A stretch of DNA of 64,000 nucleotides from Flavobacterium sp. PMTSA4 (GCF_032098525.1 NZ_CP134890.1:2542001-2606000); one strand, 5' to 3'. Positions 1 to 8,453 are shown, counted from the first letter of the stretch. The notes: a model not told the origin generated them from the letters alone. Translations and numbers: made by a program.

Positions 1-117
1 AGCTGTAAAGAAAACGGTGGCGCCAATTCCGGCATATTTGTTTTGTTCACCGTTTGAACAAGAGTTCACAATGTTATTATCTACACCTGAACATAAAAGG
101 AAAAAACGTTTTAACAT
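1..117 (-). CDS. DUF4407 family membrane protein, N-terminal fragment
   Basis: The gene starts at 117 and runs off the left edge; 39 codons are visible. The translation opens MLKRFFLLCSG and continues through a Cys-Ser-Asn-Gly-Glu-Gln segment into KYAGIGATVFFTA. This matches the start of DUF4407 proteins as I remember them, where a short cytoplasmic stretch leads into the first membrane helix. The family's function is unknown. A TATATTTG -7 box lies about 30 bp upstream on the same strand. The family call rests on this N-terminus alone, because the rest is outside the window. Confidence 0.72.
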   Translation of the reverse strand, partial: MLKRFFLLCSGVDNNIVNSCSNGEQNKYAGIGATVFFTA

Positions 118-145
118 GATTGATTGATTTTTGATTGATGATACA

Positions 146-153
146 CAAATATA
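146..153 (-). promoter_or_regulatory. -7 promoter element for the DUF4407 gene
   Basis: On the minus strand this reads TATATTTG, an exact match to the Bacteroidota -7 consensus TAnnTTTG. It lies 28 bp upstream of the start codon at 117. No clear -33 TTG was picked out. The remaining intergenic DNA to 377 is very AT-rich and holds only a TATATTAG near-match at 285-292 that could serve the plus-strand gene at 378. Confidence 0.6.
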
Positions 154-377
154 ACGCCAAAAAAATAGTTTTAGTATAAAAATTGACCTTGAATTTTATA
201 TTTTGAAGATATTTTTTAATTAAAAGACATAGTTTAATAAAAATATAAGTAATTCATTATTAATATAATATGAAATAAATTTTGTATATTAGCATTACCC
301 ATTGATAAATACCTAAAAGTTCAGTCCCAAATTTCGAATTTGTAATCAATAACCAATTATAAACAAATTTTGAAATT

Positions 378-1193
378 ATGAAAAAAATGAAGTCAATGTT
401 AACAGTATTTTTAATAATGCTGTTATTGAGCAATTTCTCTTTTGCTCAAGAGACAAACCCCTATTTTGTTACAGCAACAAAAATGCACTGGAATATGGAT
501 ATGGAAAATTTTTCTATGGATGAATGGAAAGCTGTAGAAAGAGAATATCTTGATAAAGTAGTTAAAAAGAATCCATTAATTAAAGGACAATTGTATTTGA
601 TGCACTATTTTACTGCGGATAATACAGAGTTAATTTTGGTTACAACTTATGAATCTTGGAGTGATATTGAAAAAGCTGCGGAGAAAACACAAGAACTAAT
701 TAAAGCTGCTTGGCCTAATGAAAAAGACAGAAGAGCGTTTTTCACAAAAAGAGCAAAATATTACGCCAAAGAACATTCAGATGAGATTTATGCAACTTTG
801 CCAGTCCAAAAAACACCAAAAGCTAATTTTGATAAAGATATGGTTTACTATGTTAGAGTAAGTCATTTTGCTTTCCCAGAAAATGGAACCGATAAGGAAT
901 TTGATGAATTAAGCAAACAATTTTTTGATGCTGTAATAAATAAGAACGATTTAATAAAGGCATATTATCCTAACGAACATGCTTGGGGTTCAGATAAAAC
1001 TCAATTTACAGAAGTTTTTGTAGTTGAGTCTTTGGCAGATTTGGAAAGTGCTCTGAAAAAAAATGGTGAACTATACAATGCAAATTGGAATGATGATGAC
1101 AAACGAAAAGCATTTAATGAAAAAATGAACAAATATACCACAGGTGTTCATGGTGATTATGTTTACAGGTCAGTTCATGAATTGACAAAATAA
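378..1193 (+). CDS. secreted protein with two tandem alpha/beta-barrel-like halves, function unknown
   Basis: 271 aa with a signal peptide (residues 1-23, cleavage after SFAQ), so it is probably periplasmic or exported. The mature part is an internal duplication. Residues about 27-142 and 152-268 follow the same plan: a strand-rich start, a Leu/Ile-Lys segment, a strand ending in a V-x-S/T-x-E-S core, a helix, then W-x-x-(D/E)-x-x-(R/K)-R/K-x-F and a closing Tyr-x-x-x-x-H-x-D-x-(I/V)-Y. This looks like two fused ferredoxin-like (Dabb-type) units, but the fold is inferred from pattern only. No catalytic motif is recognised. It has an 85-nt leader after a weak -7 box at 285-292 and ends at a strong bidirectional terminator shared with the convergent lipoprotein gene. 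Confidence 0.75.
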   Translation: MKKMKSMLTVFLIMLLLSNFSFAQETNPYFVTATKMHWNMDMENFSMDEWKAVEREYLDKVVKKNPLIKGQLYLMHYFTADNTELILVTTYESWSDIEKAAEKTQELIKAAWPNEKDRRAFFTKRAKYYAKEHSDEIYATLPVQKTPKANFDKDMVYYVRVSHFAFPENGTDKEFDELSKQFFDAVINKNDLIKAYYPNEHAWGSDKTQFTEVFVVESLADLESALKKNGELYNANWNDDDKRKAFNEKMNKYTTGVHGDYVYRSVHELTK

Positions 1194-1197
1194 AATA

Positions 1198-1228
1198 AAA
1201 ACACCAACTTTTTAGTTGGTGTTTTTTT
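1198..1228. terminator. bidirectional terminator
   Basis: A perfect 8-bp stem (ACACCAAC / GTTGGTGT) is flanked by A-tracts and T-tracts on both sides. It lies between two convergent genes, so it can stop transcription from either strand. Confidence 0.85.
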
Positions 1229-1647
1229 TAATCAAAATCATTTATAAAAGTACCGTTTTCGTAAATCTTAGTTTTGGTTAGTTTACCGTTTTCATCAAAA
1301 AATAACCAATCTCCAAAATAATACCAATGAATTTCTTTTTCTGAAACCTCTTGTTTGGTTTGACCTTTAATGGCAATTTTACCATTCGGATGATAGTAAG
1401 TAACCAAGCAAATTCCTTTTTTGTATTTTTCTACTTTATACTTTTTTTTATTTTTAAAAGTTTTCCAAGTTTTTACTTCTTCACCTTTTTTGTAAAATTC
1501 TACATGTTTGTAAACTTGATTGTTAGTTGTGTCAATTGAAATCCATTTTCCTTGTTTAAAACCATTAACGGTTCTGTTGGTTTTGCAATTTGTGAGTAGT
1601 AAGCAGATTGAAATTAAGAAAATAAGGTTGAATAGTTGTTTGGCCAT
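1228..1647 (-). CDS. small lipoprotein with MORN-like repeats
   Basis: 139 aa. The N-terminus is a lipoprotein signal peptide with lipobox LLTNC (Cys21), so the product is probably anchored in a membrane. The mature part is Lys/Tyr-rich and contains G-K-W, H-P-N-G-K and F-D-E-N-G-K segments like those of MORN/YwqK-type repeat proteins. Function is unknown; the MORN similarity is by eye. The start codon directly abuts the U-tract of the terminator that ends the upstream M20 peptidase gene, leaving no room for a promoter in the gap. Expression would need read-through or a promoter inside the peptidase gene. No other start would preserve the signal peptide. Confidence 0.7.
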   Translation of the reverse strand: MAKQLFNLIFLISICLLLTNCKTNRTVNGFKQGKWISIDTTNNQVYKHVEFYKKGEEVKTWKTFKNKKKYKVEKYKKGICLVTYYHPNGKIAIKGQTKQEVSEKEIHWYYFGDWLFFDENGKLTKTKIYENGTFINDFD

Positions 1648-1648
1648 A

Positions 1649-1680
1649 AAAAAATCCGTTTTATTTAAAACGGATTTTTT
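1649..1680 (-). terminator. terminator of the M20 dipeptidase gene, abutting the next start codon
   Basis: A 13-bp stem (AAAAATCCGTTTT / AAAACGGATTTTT) has a 4-nt loop. On the minus strand its U-tract runs straight into the ATG of the lipoprotein gene at 1647. It ends the transcript of the gene at 1699-3087 and may also gate read-through into the lipoprotein gene. Confidence 0.85.
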
Positions 1681-1698
1681 ATAATTTTAGTATTAAAT

Positions 1699-3087
1699 TT
1701 ATTTACTTAATTCTACGAAATACTTATAAAACAATGGAATCGTTTCAATTCCTTTTAAGTAATTAAAAACTCCAAAATGTTCGTTTGGAGAATGAATCGC
1801 ATCCGAATCTAAACCAAATCCCATTAAGATAGTTTTTGATTTTAATTCTTTTTCAAATAAGGCTACGATAGGAATACTTCCGCCAGAACGAACAGGAATT
1901 GCTTGAACACCAAAAGTTTCAGTATAGGCTTTATTAGCGGCTTGATAACCAATACTGTCAATTGGCGTAACATATCCTTGTCCGCCATGGTGTGGAGTTA
2001 CTTTAACTTTTACTGCTTTTGGAGCAATGCTTTCAAAATGTTTGGTAAATAATTCTGTTATTTCATGCCAATCCTGATTTGGTACTAATCGCATAGAAAT
2101 TTTTGCATATGCTTTGCTAGCGATAACTGTTTTTGCACCTTCACCAGTATAACCACCCCAAATTCCGTTGACATCTAGTGTTGGTCGAATAGAGTTTCTT
2201 TCATTGGTTACATAGCCAGTTTCACCATAAACATCATTGATGTCTAAAGCCTTTTTATAATTTTCTAAACTAAATGGTGCTTTAGCCATTTCTGCTCTTT
2301 CTGCTGATGAAAGTTCTTCAACTTTATCATAAAATCCTGGAATCGTAATGTGATTATTTTCATCATGAAGCGATGCAATCATTTTTGATAAAATGTTTAT
2401 TGGATTTGCTACTGCACCACCATAAAGACCTGAATGTAAATCACGATTTGGACCTGTAACTTCAACTTCAACGTAACTTAAACCGCGTAAACCTGTTGTG
2501 ATTGACGGTTGTTGGTTAGAAATCATCCCAGTATCGGAAATTAAAATTACATCATTTGATAATTTTTCTTGATTATTTTCAACAAATGAGCTCAAGCTTT
2601 TTGAACCAACTTCTTCTTCACCTTCAATCATAAACTTAACGTTACAAGGCAAACAGTTGTTTTTAATCATGTATTCAAAAGCTTTTACATGCATATACAT
2701 TTGACCTTTATCGTCGCATGCACCACGAGCAAAAATTGCTCCTTCCGGATGAATTTCAGTGGTTTTAATAACGGGTTCAAATGGTGGTGAAGTCCAAAGT
2801 TCCATTGGATCTGGTGGTTGAACATCATAATGACCGTAAACTAAAACGGTTGGTAAATTTTTATCAATAATGTGCTCACCAAAAACTATTGGATAACCAT
2901 CGGTTTCACATATTTCTACAAAATTACAACCTGCATTTTCTAAACTACTTTTTACTGCTTCAGCCGTGTCAATAACATCTTGAGAATAAGCAGTATCTGC
3001 GCTAACAGAAGGGATTTTTAATAATTCAATTAACTCATTGATAAAACGCTCTTTGTTTTCTTGAACGTATTGTTTGATATTGTCCAT
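1699..3087 (-). CDS. M20 family metallo-dipeptidase
   Basis: 462 aa, the usual length for the M20 dipeptidase/CNDP-type group. It should hydrolyse dipeptides or small peptides using two metal ions. Visible motifs are GHYDVQP (metal ligand His86, Asp88), the ACDDKGQ motif (bridging Asp125), the Glu-Glu pair Glu158/Glu159 before V-G-S, the dimerisation domain from about residue 200, and a C-terminal HSPNE histidine. There is no signal peptide, so it is likely cytoplasmic. It has its own TATATTTG promoter element 22 bp upstream and ends at the terminator at 1649-1680, so it appears monocistronic. Substrate cannot be read from the sequence. Confidence 0.92.
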   Translation of the reverse strand: MDNIKQYVQENKERFINELIELLKIPSVSADTAYSQDVIDTAEAVKSSLENAGCNFVEICETDGYPIVFGEHIIDKNLPTVLVYGHYDVQPPDPMELWTSPPFEPVIKTTEIHPEGAIFARGACDDKGQMYMHVKAFEYMIKNNCLPCNVKFMIEGEEEVGSKSLSSFVENNQEKLSNDVILISDTGMISNQQPSITTGLRGLSYVEVEVTGPNRDLHSGLYGGAVANPINILSKMIASLHDENNHITIPGFYDKVEELSSAERAEMAKAPFSLENYKKALDINDVYGETGYVTNERNSIRPTLDVNGIWGGYTGEGAKTVIASKAYAKISMRLVPNQDWHEITELFTKHFESIAPKAVKVKVTPHHGGQGYVTPIDSIGYQAANKAYTETFGVQAIPVRSGGSIPIVALFEKELKSKTILMGFGLDSDAIHSPNEHFGVFNYLKGIETIPLFYKYFVELSK

Positions 3088-3108
3088 TGTGTGTTTTTAT
3101 TATAAGGT

Positions 3109-3116
3109 CAAATATA
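3109..3116 (-). promoter_or_regulatory. -7 promoter element for the M20 dipeptidase gene
   Basis: Reads TATATTTG on the minus strand, an exact TAnnTTTG match 22 bp upstream of the start codon at 3087. Confidence 0.65.
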
Positions 3117-3173
3117 CGAATTCAAATTCCGAAAAACTAACCAAGTATTTATTTTGGAAAATAGACATTACTA

Positions 3174-3203
3174 TTTGGAATTTGAAAATAATGACTATAT
3201 TTG
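3174..3203 (+). promoter_or_regulatory. promoter of tRNA-Leu
   Basis: TTTG at 3174-3177 and TATATTTG at 3196-3203 are separated by 18 bp, matching the Bacteroidota -33/-7 promoter form. The -7 box ends 14 bp before the mature tRNA 5' end. Confidence 0.75.
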
Positions 3204-3217
3204 CACTCACAATTTTT

Positions 3218-3299
3218 GCGGGTATGGCGAAATTGGTAGACGTGCCAGACTTAGGATCTGGTGCCGCAAGGCGTGTAGGTTCGAGTCCTATTACCCGCA
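3218..3299 (+). tRNA. tRNA-Leu (anticodon UAG)
   Basis: 82 nt with a long variable arm, as expected for a leucine tRNA. The acceptor stem GCGGGTA pairs with TACCCGC, with discriminator A at 3299. The anticodon loop CTTAGGA places UAG at 3252-3254 between the stems CCAGA and TCTGG. The T-arm contains GGTTCGAGTCC. The 3' CCA is not encoded. It has its own promoter and terminator. Open frames on both strands across this locus are accidental. Confidence 0.97.
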
Positions 3300-3303
3300 C
3301 AGA

Positions 3304-3332
3304 AAGCTCAAACGAAAGTTTGGGCTTTTTTA
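3304..3332 (+). terminator. terminator of tRNA-Leu
   Basis: AAGCTCAAAC and GTTTGGGCTT form a stem around a GAAA tetraloop, followed by a T-tract. It begins 5 nt after the tRNA 3' end. Confidence 0.85.
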
Positions 3333-3504
3333 TTTTATATCAAAAAGACAGCGAATGGATGCTGATTTATGTAATTTTAACTTATTATTTAGTCATTTGT
3401 CGTTAAAAATTTAATTATAGTAAGTTTTGCTATAGATTTAGTTCATAATTTAACAATTAGAGCGTTTTGAATTTTAAACATCAAAACTAAATAAAGGAAC
3501 ATTT

Positions 3505-4251
3505 ATGATAACAATTTTGTTACTATCATTAGGTTGTCTTTTAGTCATTTTATCAATAGTCTTTATTTATCTGTACAATAAAAATTCGAAAGGTAAGAAA
3601 AACGAAACTGAGGTTGAATTAAATAAGGTAAAAAAAGAAATAGAAAAATTAACAAAAGTTATAGAAGAACATAAACTACTGCAAACAGATGTTTTTTCTT
3701 CATCAGAGAATTATGCTTCTTTTGAAAGCATGATTGGTCATAATTTGCCTTTAATTGAAATTACCGATTTAGAACTTTCAGATGAGAAAAATATTGATAG
3801 TAGTGAATTAACAGCTAATGTTGCTACTTATGTGCATCAACTTCGTTTTTATGTTTTTAATGTGGGGAAGAGTTCATTAAAAGATGTCATTATTTCGATT
3901 AAGGACATTTATAATGATCCAAAAGACATTAAGAAAAGAAGCAGAACTATTGGTCATCACGACGAGGAAAGTATTGATTTCAATGAATATGGAATAGGAA
4001 CTTTTGAAAACTTTGATATCAATATATTAAATCTGAAATCAAGACGATTAGTTTATTCAAGCACGTTGCCTAATAGTTTTGGAGTTGCTGAATATTCTTT
4101 TAGCGTTGTTGTTGAATGGAAAGGCGGATTTTACCAAATGGATGTTCGAATAGAAGAATTTGATGGTAAATTAAAATATTTTTACCAATATTTTGACGTA
4201 AACGGAAATCCAATAAATTTTGAATTATTAGAAAGTAACATAAAAAAATAG
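3505..4251 (+). CDS. membrane-anchored protein with coiled coil, function unknown
   Basis: 248 aa. Residues 3-24 form one hydrophobic helix, followed by a basic stretch and a Lys/Glu-rich coiled coil (about 33-60). Residues from about 75 onward look beta-rich, with alternating hydrophobic patterns and the segments W-K-G-G-F-Y-Q and Y-Q-Y-F-D-V-N-G-N-P near the end. This suggests a single-pass protein with a folded C-terminal domain, probably outside the cytoplasm. I do not recognise the family. It stands alone, and its stop codon TAG is the first three bases of the terminator stem. Confidence 0.65.
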   Translation: MITILLLSLGCLLVILSIVFIYLYNKNSKGKKNETEVELNKVKKEIEKLTKVIEEHKLLQTDVFSSSENYASFESMIGHNLPLIEITDLELSDEKNIDSSELTANVATYVHQLRFYVFNVGKSSLKDVIISIKDIYNDPKDIKKRSRTIGHHDEESIDFNEYGIGTFENFDINILNLKSRRLVYSSTLPNSFGVAEYSFSVVVEWKGGFYQMDVRIEEFDGKLKYFYQYFDVNGNPINFELLESNIKK

Positions 4252-4280
4252 AGTTCCTCATTTTGAGGAACTCTATTTTT
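4249..4280. terminator. bidirectional terminator overlapping a stop codon
   Basis: A perfect 12-bp stem (TAGAGTTCCTCA / TGAGGAACTCTA) with a 3-nt TTT loop is flanked by an A-tract and a T-tract. It serves the convergent genes ending at 4251 and 4279, and its left arm starts with the stop codon of the plus-strand gene. Confidence 0.88.
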
Positions 4281-6048
4281 ATTTAGAAAATTGAATCCAA
4301 TTATTTATTTTCTTTTCAAGTAAAGCTAAAGGCATCACCCCAGATTCTAAAACTTTTTGATGAAAAACTTTGATGTCAAATTTGTCTTTTAGTTTATCTT
4401 GCGCTTTTTTTCGTAATTCAAGAATTTTCAACTGACCAATTTTATAAGAAAGTGCTTGACCAGGTATTGCCATATAGCGTTCTATTTCTGAAATAATACT
4501 TGCTTCACTTTCGGCTTCATTTTCTAACGAATATTTAATTGCTTGTTCTCTTGTCCAACCTTTGCTGTGAATTCCAGTGTCAACAACTAGTCTAATAGCG
4601 CGGTGTATCTCATTGCTTAACATTCCAAAATATTGATAAGGATCAGTATAAAGTCCTAATTCTTTTCCTAAACTTTCGGTATATAAAGCCCAACCTTCAC
4701 CATAAGCACCATACCAACTGTATTTTCTAAAATCTGGTAAATCTTGATTCTCTTGCTGTAATGAAATTTGAAAATGATGCCCCGGAATTGCCTCGTGTAA
4801 AAACAAATCTTCATCTCCATAATAGTTGTATTTTTTTACATCTGGAATTGGAACATAAAAAGTTCCTGGTCTTGAACCATCGGCTGCACCTTGATTGTAT
4901 TCAGCACTTGCAGTTTTTTCTCTAAAGGCTTCTGTTCTCTTTATTTGAAAAGGCGTTTTTGGTTGTAATGAAAATAATTTATCTACATTAGGTTTTATAG
5001 TAGCATGAATTTTTTCAAAATTAGCAATCACTTGTTCAGGTTTTGTGAATGGCATTAATTCAGGTTTGTTTCTAACGTAATCAAAAAACTCAACTATTGT
5101 TCCTTTAAAGCCAACTTGTTCTTTAACTTTTTCCATTTCGGCTTTTATTCTGGCAACTTCACTTAAACCGAGCTGATGAATTTCATCAGGAGTTTTTGAA
5201 GTAGTTGTCCATTGTTTTGCATAAACTTTATACAATTCGTTTCCGCCTTTTAAACTTCCAATTCCACTTGTTTCTCTTGAGGCTGGAATATATTCTGAAT
5301 TCAAGAAGTTTACCATTTTTTGAAATTGAGGAATTAATTTTTTATTAATGGTAGTGGTATAAGCTTTTGAAAAATTATTTTTTTGTTCATCACTAAAATC
5401 AGATGGGAAATTTTTAATACTAGAATAGAACAAATTATCTTCAATGTTTTTGGTTATTAATGCTTCAAATTGAGGTGTAATTTTTTCTGATAAAGCTTTT
5501 GGCAAAACAATTTTTTCATCAATTCCTTTTTTCATATAAACAATTGCAGAATCAATCCAAACGGAATATAAATCCATTCTTTTTAAAAAATTATCATAAT
5601 CTTTTTCATTTTTGAATGGTTGAGCACTTTCTGCACTTGCAAATTGTCCCATTGTTAAATGTGTTCCCCAAAATTGCTGAATTGGCATTAAATTAGTTTT
5701 ATGTTTTAATAATTCTAATTCAATTTCTGCATCCCATTTCATTATATCATAACTGTTTTTTTCTTCTTCTGAAAGAGAATTATAATTTACAGATTTTAAT
5801 TCTTCTAAAACATTTGAATAGACCTCTTTTTTGTGCTTTCTAAAAGAATCAGTCATTTCAAAAACTAATTTATCATTATATTCAGCTTGTCCATTTTGAG
5901 TTGCTTCTAATGGATTTAAATTATTCTTTTCTTTGAAATAATTATCGGTTATAGATTTAAAATCAATTGTTTTTTTTTCTTCAGATTTACAGCTAATCAT
6001 TAGAATTGAAATTAAAAGGAAAGTTAAAAAGGTGTATGTTTTTCTCAT
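4279..6048 (-). CDS. DUF885 family lipoprotein, putative metal-dependent hydrolase
   Basis: 589 aa. Lipoprotein signal peptide with lipobox LMISC (Cys20). The body is the all-helical DUF885 fold, with the family hallmark HEAIPGHH at 418-425 (a metal-binding HExxPGH variant), Glu451 in the following EGWALY segment and a C-terminal M-P-L-A-L-L-E-x-K-I tail. These features suggest a zinc metallopeptidase of the cell envelope. Substrate and activity are not established for most of the family. Length is typical for full-length DUF885 lipoproteins. No consensus promoter was found immediately upstream. Confidence 0.88.
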   Translation of the reverse strand: MRKTYTFLTFLLISILMISCKSEEKKTIDFKSITDNYFKEKNNLNPLEATQNGQAEYNDKLVFEMTDSFRKHKKEVYSNVLEELKSVNYNSLSEEEKNSYDIMKWDAEIELELLKHKTNLMPIQQFWGTHLTMGQFASAESAQPFKNEKDYDNFLKRMDLYSVWIDSAIVYMKKGIDEKIVLPKALSEKITPQFEALITKNIEDNLFYSSIKNFPSDFSDEQKNNFSKAYTTTINKKLIPQFQKMVNFLNSEYIPASRETSGIGSLKGGNELYKVYAKQWTTTSKTPDEIHQLGLSEVARIKAEMEKVKEQVGFKGTIVEFFDYVRNKPELMPFTKPEQVIANFEKIHATIKPNVDKLFSLQPKTPFQIKRTEAFREKTASAEYNQGAADGSRPGTFYVPIPDVKKYNYYGDEDLFLHEAIPGHHFQISLQQENQDLPDFRKYSWYGAYGEGWALYTESLGKELGLYTDPYQYFGMLSNEIHRAIRLVVDTGIHSKGWTREQAIKYSLENEAESEASIISEIERYMAIPGQALSYKIGQLKILELRKKAQDKLKDKFDIKVFHQKVLESGVMPLALLEKKINNWIQFSK

Positions 6049-6115
6049 AATGAATTGATTGAGTTTGGTAAAACTAAAAATTTTGCAAAAATCCTACGTT
6101 AATAAAAATATAAAA

Positions 6116-6478
6116 TTAACCATGATAAACTCTGGAAGCAATAATTTTACCTTCTTTAATTTCCAAAACTTCTGCTACCAACATGTTTTCTTCATCTGAA
6201 ACTGTTCGGATGTATTCCATAAAAACTCTATCATCATTTGAAGTCAACGAAGTTACCTTGTAATGAAGTGTTGGCAATCTTTCAAAAGCGTCTTGCCACC
6301 AGTTTCTTAAAGCATTTTTGCCAATTACTAATCCATTAGTTTCTGGATGTCGGATTTTTAATTTTGGACTAAAATGTTGGGCTTCATCATCATAAAGCGA
6401 TAATAATTTTTCAAGATTATGAGCATTAAATGCTTCAAACCAAAGATGAGCAATAGATAGGTTTTTTTCTGTTGACAT
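6116..6478 (-). CDS. NTF2-like / SnoaL-like protein
   Basis: 120 aa, the size of a single cone-shaped NTF2-like domain. Residues 8-28 give the typical A-x-x-W-F-E-A-F-N-A-H-N-x-E-x-L-L-S-L-Y-D helix and turn, followed by the G-K-x-A-L-R-x-W-W segment (about 53-61) and strands ending in E-V-L-E-I-K-E-G-K-I. Family members are small-molecule binding proteins or isomerase-like enzymes; no function can be assigned here. It is cytoplasmic and stands alone after the terminator of the pseudouridine synthase gene. Confidence 0.8.
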   Translation of the reverse strand: MSTEKNLSIAHLWFEAFNAHNLEKLLSLYDDEAQHFSPKLKIRHPETNGLVIGKNALRNWWQDAFERLPTLHYKVTSLTSNDDRVFMEYIRTVSDEENMLVAEVLEIKEGKIIASRVYHG

Positions 6479-6491
6479 AATTTATTTAAAT

Positions 6492-6519
6492 AAAAAAATC
6501 CCAAAAGAACTGGGATTTT
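6492..6519 (-). terminator. terminator of the pseudouridine synthase gene
   Basis: AAAATCCCA and TGGGATTTT pair around a 7-nt loop. On the minus strand the stem is followed by a U-tract. It lies 21 bp beyond the stop codon at 6540. Confidence 0.8.
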
Positions 6520-6539
6520 AAAGAGTAAATATAACTTTT

Positions 6540-7451
6540 TTATACGTTTTTCAAATTAATTATTTCTTGCTCCGTTAGAAAACGCCAGTTTCCACGAGGT
6601 AGATTTTTTTTGGTCAAACCAGCGAAAGAAACTCGGTCAACTTTTAAAACATTATAACTAAAACTTTCAAAAATAGAACGCACAACTTTTACATTTGAAG
6701 TTCTTAATTTAAGTCCAATTTCTGTTTTAGGTTCATTTTCAATATAACTGATTTCATCTACATAAAGGCGATGACCATCAAGAGTAACGCCACCTGAAAT
6801 TTTTTCTAAATCTTCAAATTTTAGATTTTTATCTAAAGAAACTTGATAAATTTTTGTTGATTTTTGATTAGGTAAGCTGAATTTTCTAATCATATCTGTA
6901 TCATTAGTAAAAACCAATAAACCTGTTGTGTTTTTATCCATTCTTCCAATTGGTTGAATTTTTGCTTTTGTAGCAACACGAACTAATTCCATAACATTTC
7001 TATGGTCGGCATCATCTTCGTTTGAAGTTGTGAAGTTTTTCGGCTTGTTCAGTAAGATGTATTCTTTACGTTCAGGAGAAATTATACTTCCATCAAAATT
7101 AACAACATCTCCGGGTTTTACCTTGTAACCCATTTCAGTTACAACTTGACCATTAACTTTTACATTTCCAGACTGTATATAAATATCAGCATCACGACGC
7201 GAACAAATACCAGAATTTGAAATGTATTTGTTTAATCGGATATCATCAGATTTTAGTGGTTTTGGAGAATTATTTGAAGTCGCTTTTAAAGGTTTTGTTG
7301 TTCTTTTTGGAGTAGCATCATCGGTTGATGGTTTTACTTTTTTTGGACCTTGAGCACGTTTTGGCATGGCAGGTTTTGGCTTATTCGAACTTGGTCTCGA
7401 ACTATTTGGTCGTGAGGTGTTTCGTTTATTGTTGCCTTCCTTCTTATTCAT
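6540..7451 (-). CDS. rRNA pseudouridine synthase, RsuA/RluB/RluF family
   Basis: 303 aa. Residues 1-70 are a low-complexity basic tail rich in Lys, Pro, Ser, Asn and Arg. An S4 RNA-binding domain follows (about 71-118, R-L-N-K-Y-I-S-N-S-G-I-C-S-R-R). The catalytic domain carries GRMDKNTTGLL (about 168-178), whose Asp is the catalytic residue, and the C-terminal L-P-R-G-N-W-R-F-L-T-x-x-E motif. It isomerises a uridine in ribosomal RNA. The S4 region resembles RluF more than RsuA by memory, but the target base cannot be assigned. The basic N-terminal tail is common in flavobacterial versions. It has its own promoter and terminator. Confidence 0.92.
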   Translation of the reverse strand: MNKKEGNNKRNTSRPNSSRPSSNKPKPAMPKRAQGPKKVKPSTDDATPKRTTKPLKATSNNSPKPLKSDDIRLNKYISNSGICSRRDADIYIQSGNVKVNGQVVTEMGYKVKPGDVVNFDGSIISPERKEYILLNKPKNFTTSNEDDADHRNVMELVRVATKAKIQPIGRMDKNTTGLLVFTNDTDMIRKFSLPNQKSTKIYQVSLDKNLKFEDLEKISGGVTLDGHRLYVDEISYIENEPKTEIGLKLRTSNVKVVRSIFESFSYNVLKVDRVSFAGLTKKNLPRGNWRFLTEQEIINLKNV

Positions 7452-7467
7452 GATTCTAGAATTTTTG

Positions 7468-7475
7468 CAAAGATA
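7468..7475 (-). promoter_or_regulatory. -7 promoter element for the pseudouridine synthase gene
   Basis: Reads TATCTTTG on the minus strand (TAnnTTTG), 17 bp upstream of the start codon at 7451. Confidence 0.65.
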
Positions 7476-7535
7476 GCTTTTCTAGAATTGATAATTGATT
7501 AATGAGTAATTGATAATGTTATTTATTTCAGAAAA

Positions 7536-8453
7536 TTATAATTTTAATAATCGTTTTCCATGAATTAAAACTTCAGGTTCAATAAGCACAATGCAGAAAA
7601 CACCCGAAACAATTAGTAGTTTCAAAATGTTATGAAGTTTTAAATAACCTGATTTGTCATTGGATTTCCAAAGTAGCTGTAAAAAGAAAAGTAGAACAAT
7701 TAAACTGAAATAGAAATAGATGTCCATATATCCAACTTCAAATATTTCAATCAATAAATAAACCGGAATTAGCGTTCCGAGCGTTAAAACAGTAATGATT
7801 TGTTTTGATATTTTTTCGCCAAAAAGAACTGGAATTGTTTGATAATCGTTAGCAACATCACCTTTAATGTTTTCTAGGTCTTTAATCATTTCTCTAATTA
7901 AAATCAATAAAAACAAAAAGGTTGCATGAGCAAAAATTTGAGAATAGAAATTTTTATAGTACAACAGAATGGCAAAAAATGGTAAAACAGCTAAAAAAGA
8001 AGCAATTAAATTGCCAATGAAAGCCATTTTTTTGAGTTTATGAGAATAAAACCAAATTAAAAATATATAGCTAGAAAAGAACAAAACTGCTCTAATAGAT
8101 ATCAAGAAAGCTAATAAAAAAACAATAAAATTTACTGCAAAATAAACTTGTAGTTTCGTTTTTTGACTAACTAATCTATCGAGCATCGATTTATTTGGAC
8201 GATTGATTAAATCTTTTTCTCTATCGTAAAAATTATTGATGATATAGCCCGAAGCAATGGTTAAAGCAGAAAGAAAAACGATTAGAAATAAATTGACATC
8301 AAGTAAAACATCAAGCGCTCTTCTTTTTGGAGCCAGAATAAATATAGCCGAAAGATATTGTGCTAGTACTATAATTGGAATGTTATAGCCACGAACTACC
8401 GAGAACAAACTTATAATTTTCATTACCAAAAGTTTGTTTTTACGGCTAAGCAT
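7536..8453 (-). CDS. UbiA-family prenyltransferase (geranylgeranylglycerol-phosphate geranylgeranyltransferase-like)
   Basis: 305 aa, polytopic with about eight hydrophobic helices. It carries the two Asp-rich UbiA motifs: N-N-F-Y-D-R-E-K-D in the first half (about residues 69-77) and R-E-M-I-K-D-L-E-N-I-K-G-D in the second (about 187-199), which bind the Mg-prenyl-diphosphate. UbiA enzymes attach a prenyl chain to an acceptor. The co-transcribed mevalonate genes fit use of their product. NCBI commonly names flavobacterial relatives geranylgeranylglycerol-phosphate geranylgeranyltransferase, but the acceptor here is not established. Only 14 bp separate it from the mevalonate kinase stop codon, so it is the last gene of that operon. 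Confidence 0.85.
   Translation of the reverse strand: MLSRKNKLLVMKIISLFSVVRGYNIPIIVLAQYLSAIFILAPKRRALDVLLDVNLFLIVFLSALTIASGYIINNFYDREKDLINRPNKSMLDRLVSQKTKLQVYFAVNFIVFLLAFLISIRAVLFFSSYIFLIWFYSHKLKKMAFIGNLIASFLAVLPFFAILLYYKNFYSQIFAHATFLFLLILIREMIKDLENIKGDVANDYQTIPVLFGEKISKQIITVLTLGTLIPVYLLIEIFEVGYMDIYFYFSLIVLLFFLQLLWKSNDKSGYLKLHNILKLLIVSGVFCIVLIEPEVLIHGKRLLKL

Noticed and set aside
3074..3414. Open frames on both strands around 3100-3414
   Set aside because: They cross tRNA-Leu, its promoter and its terminator. The tRNA fold is clear, so these frames are accidental.
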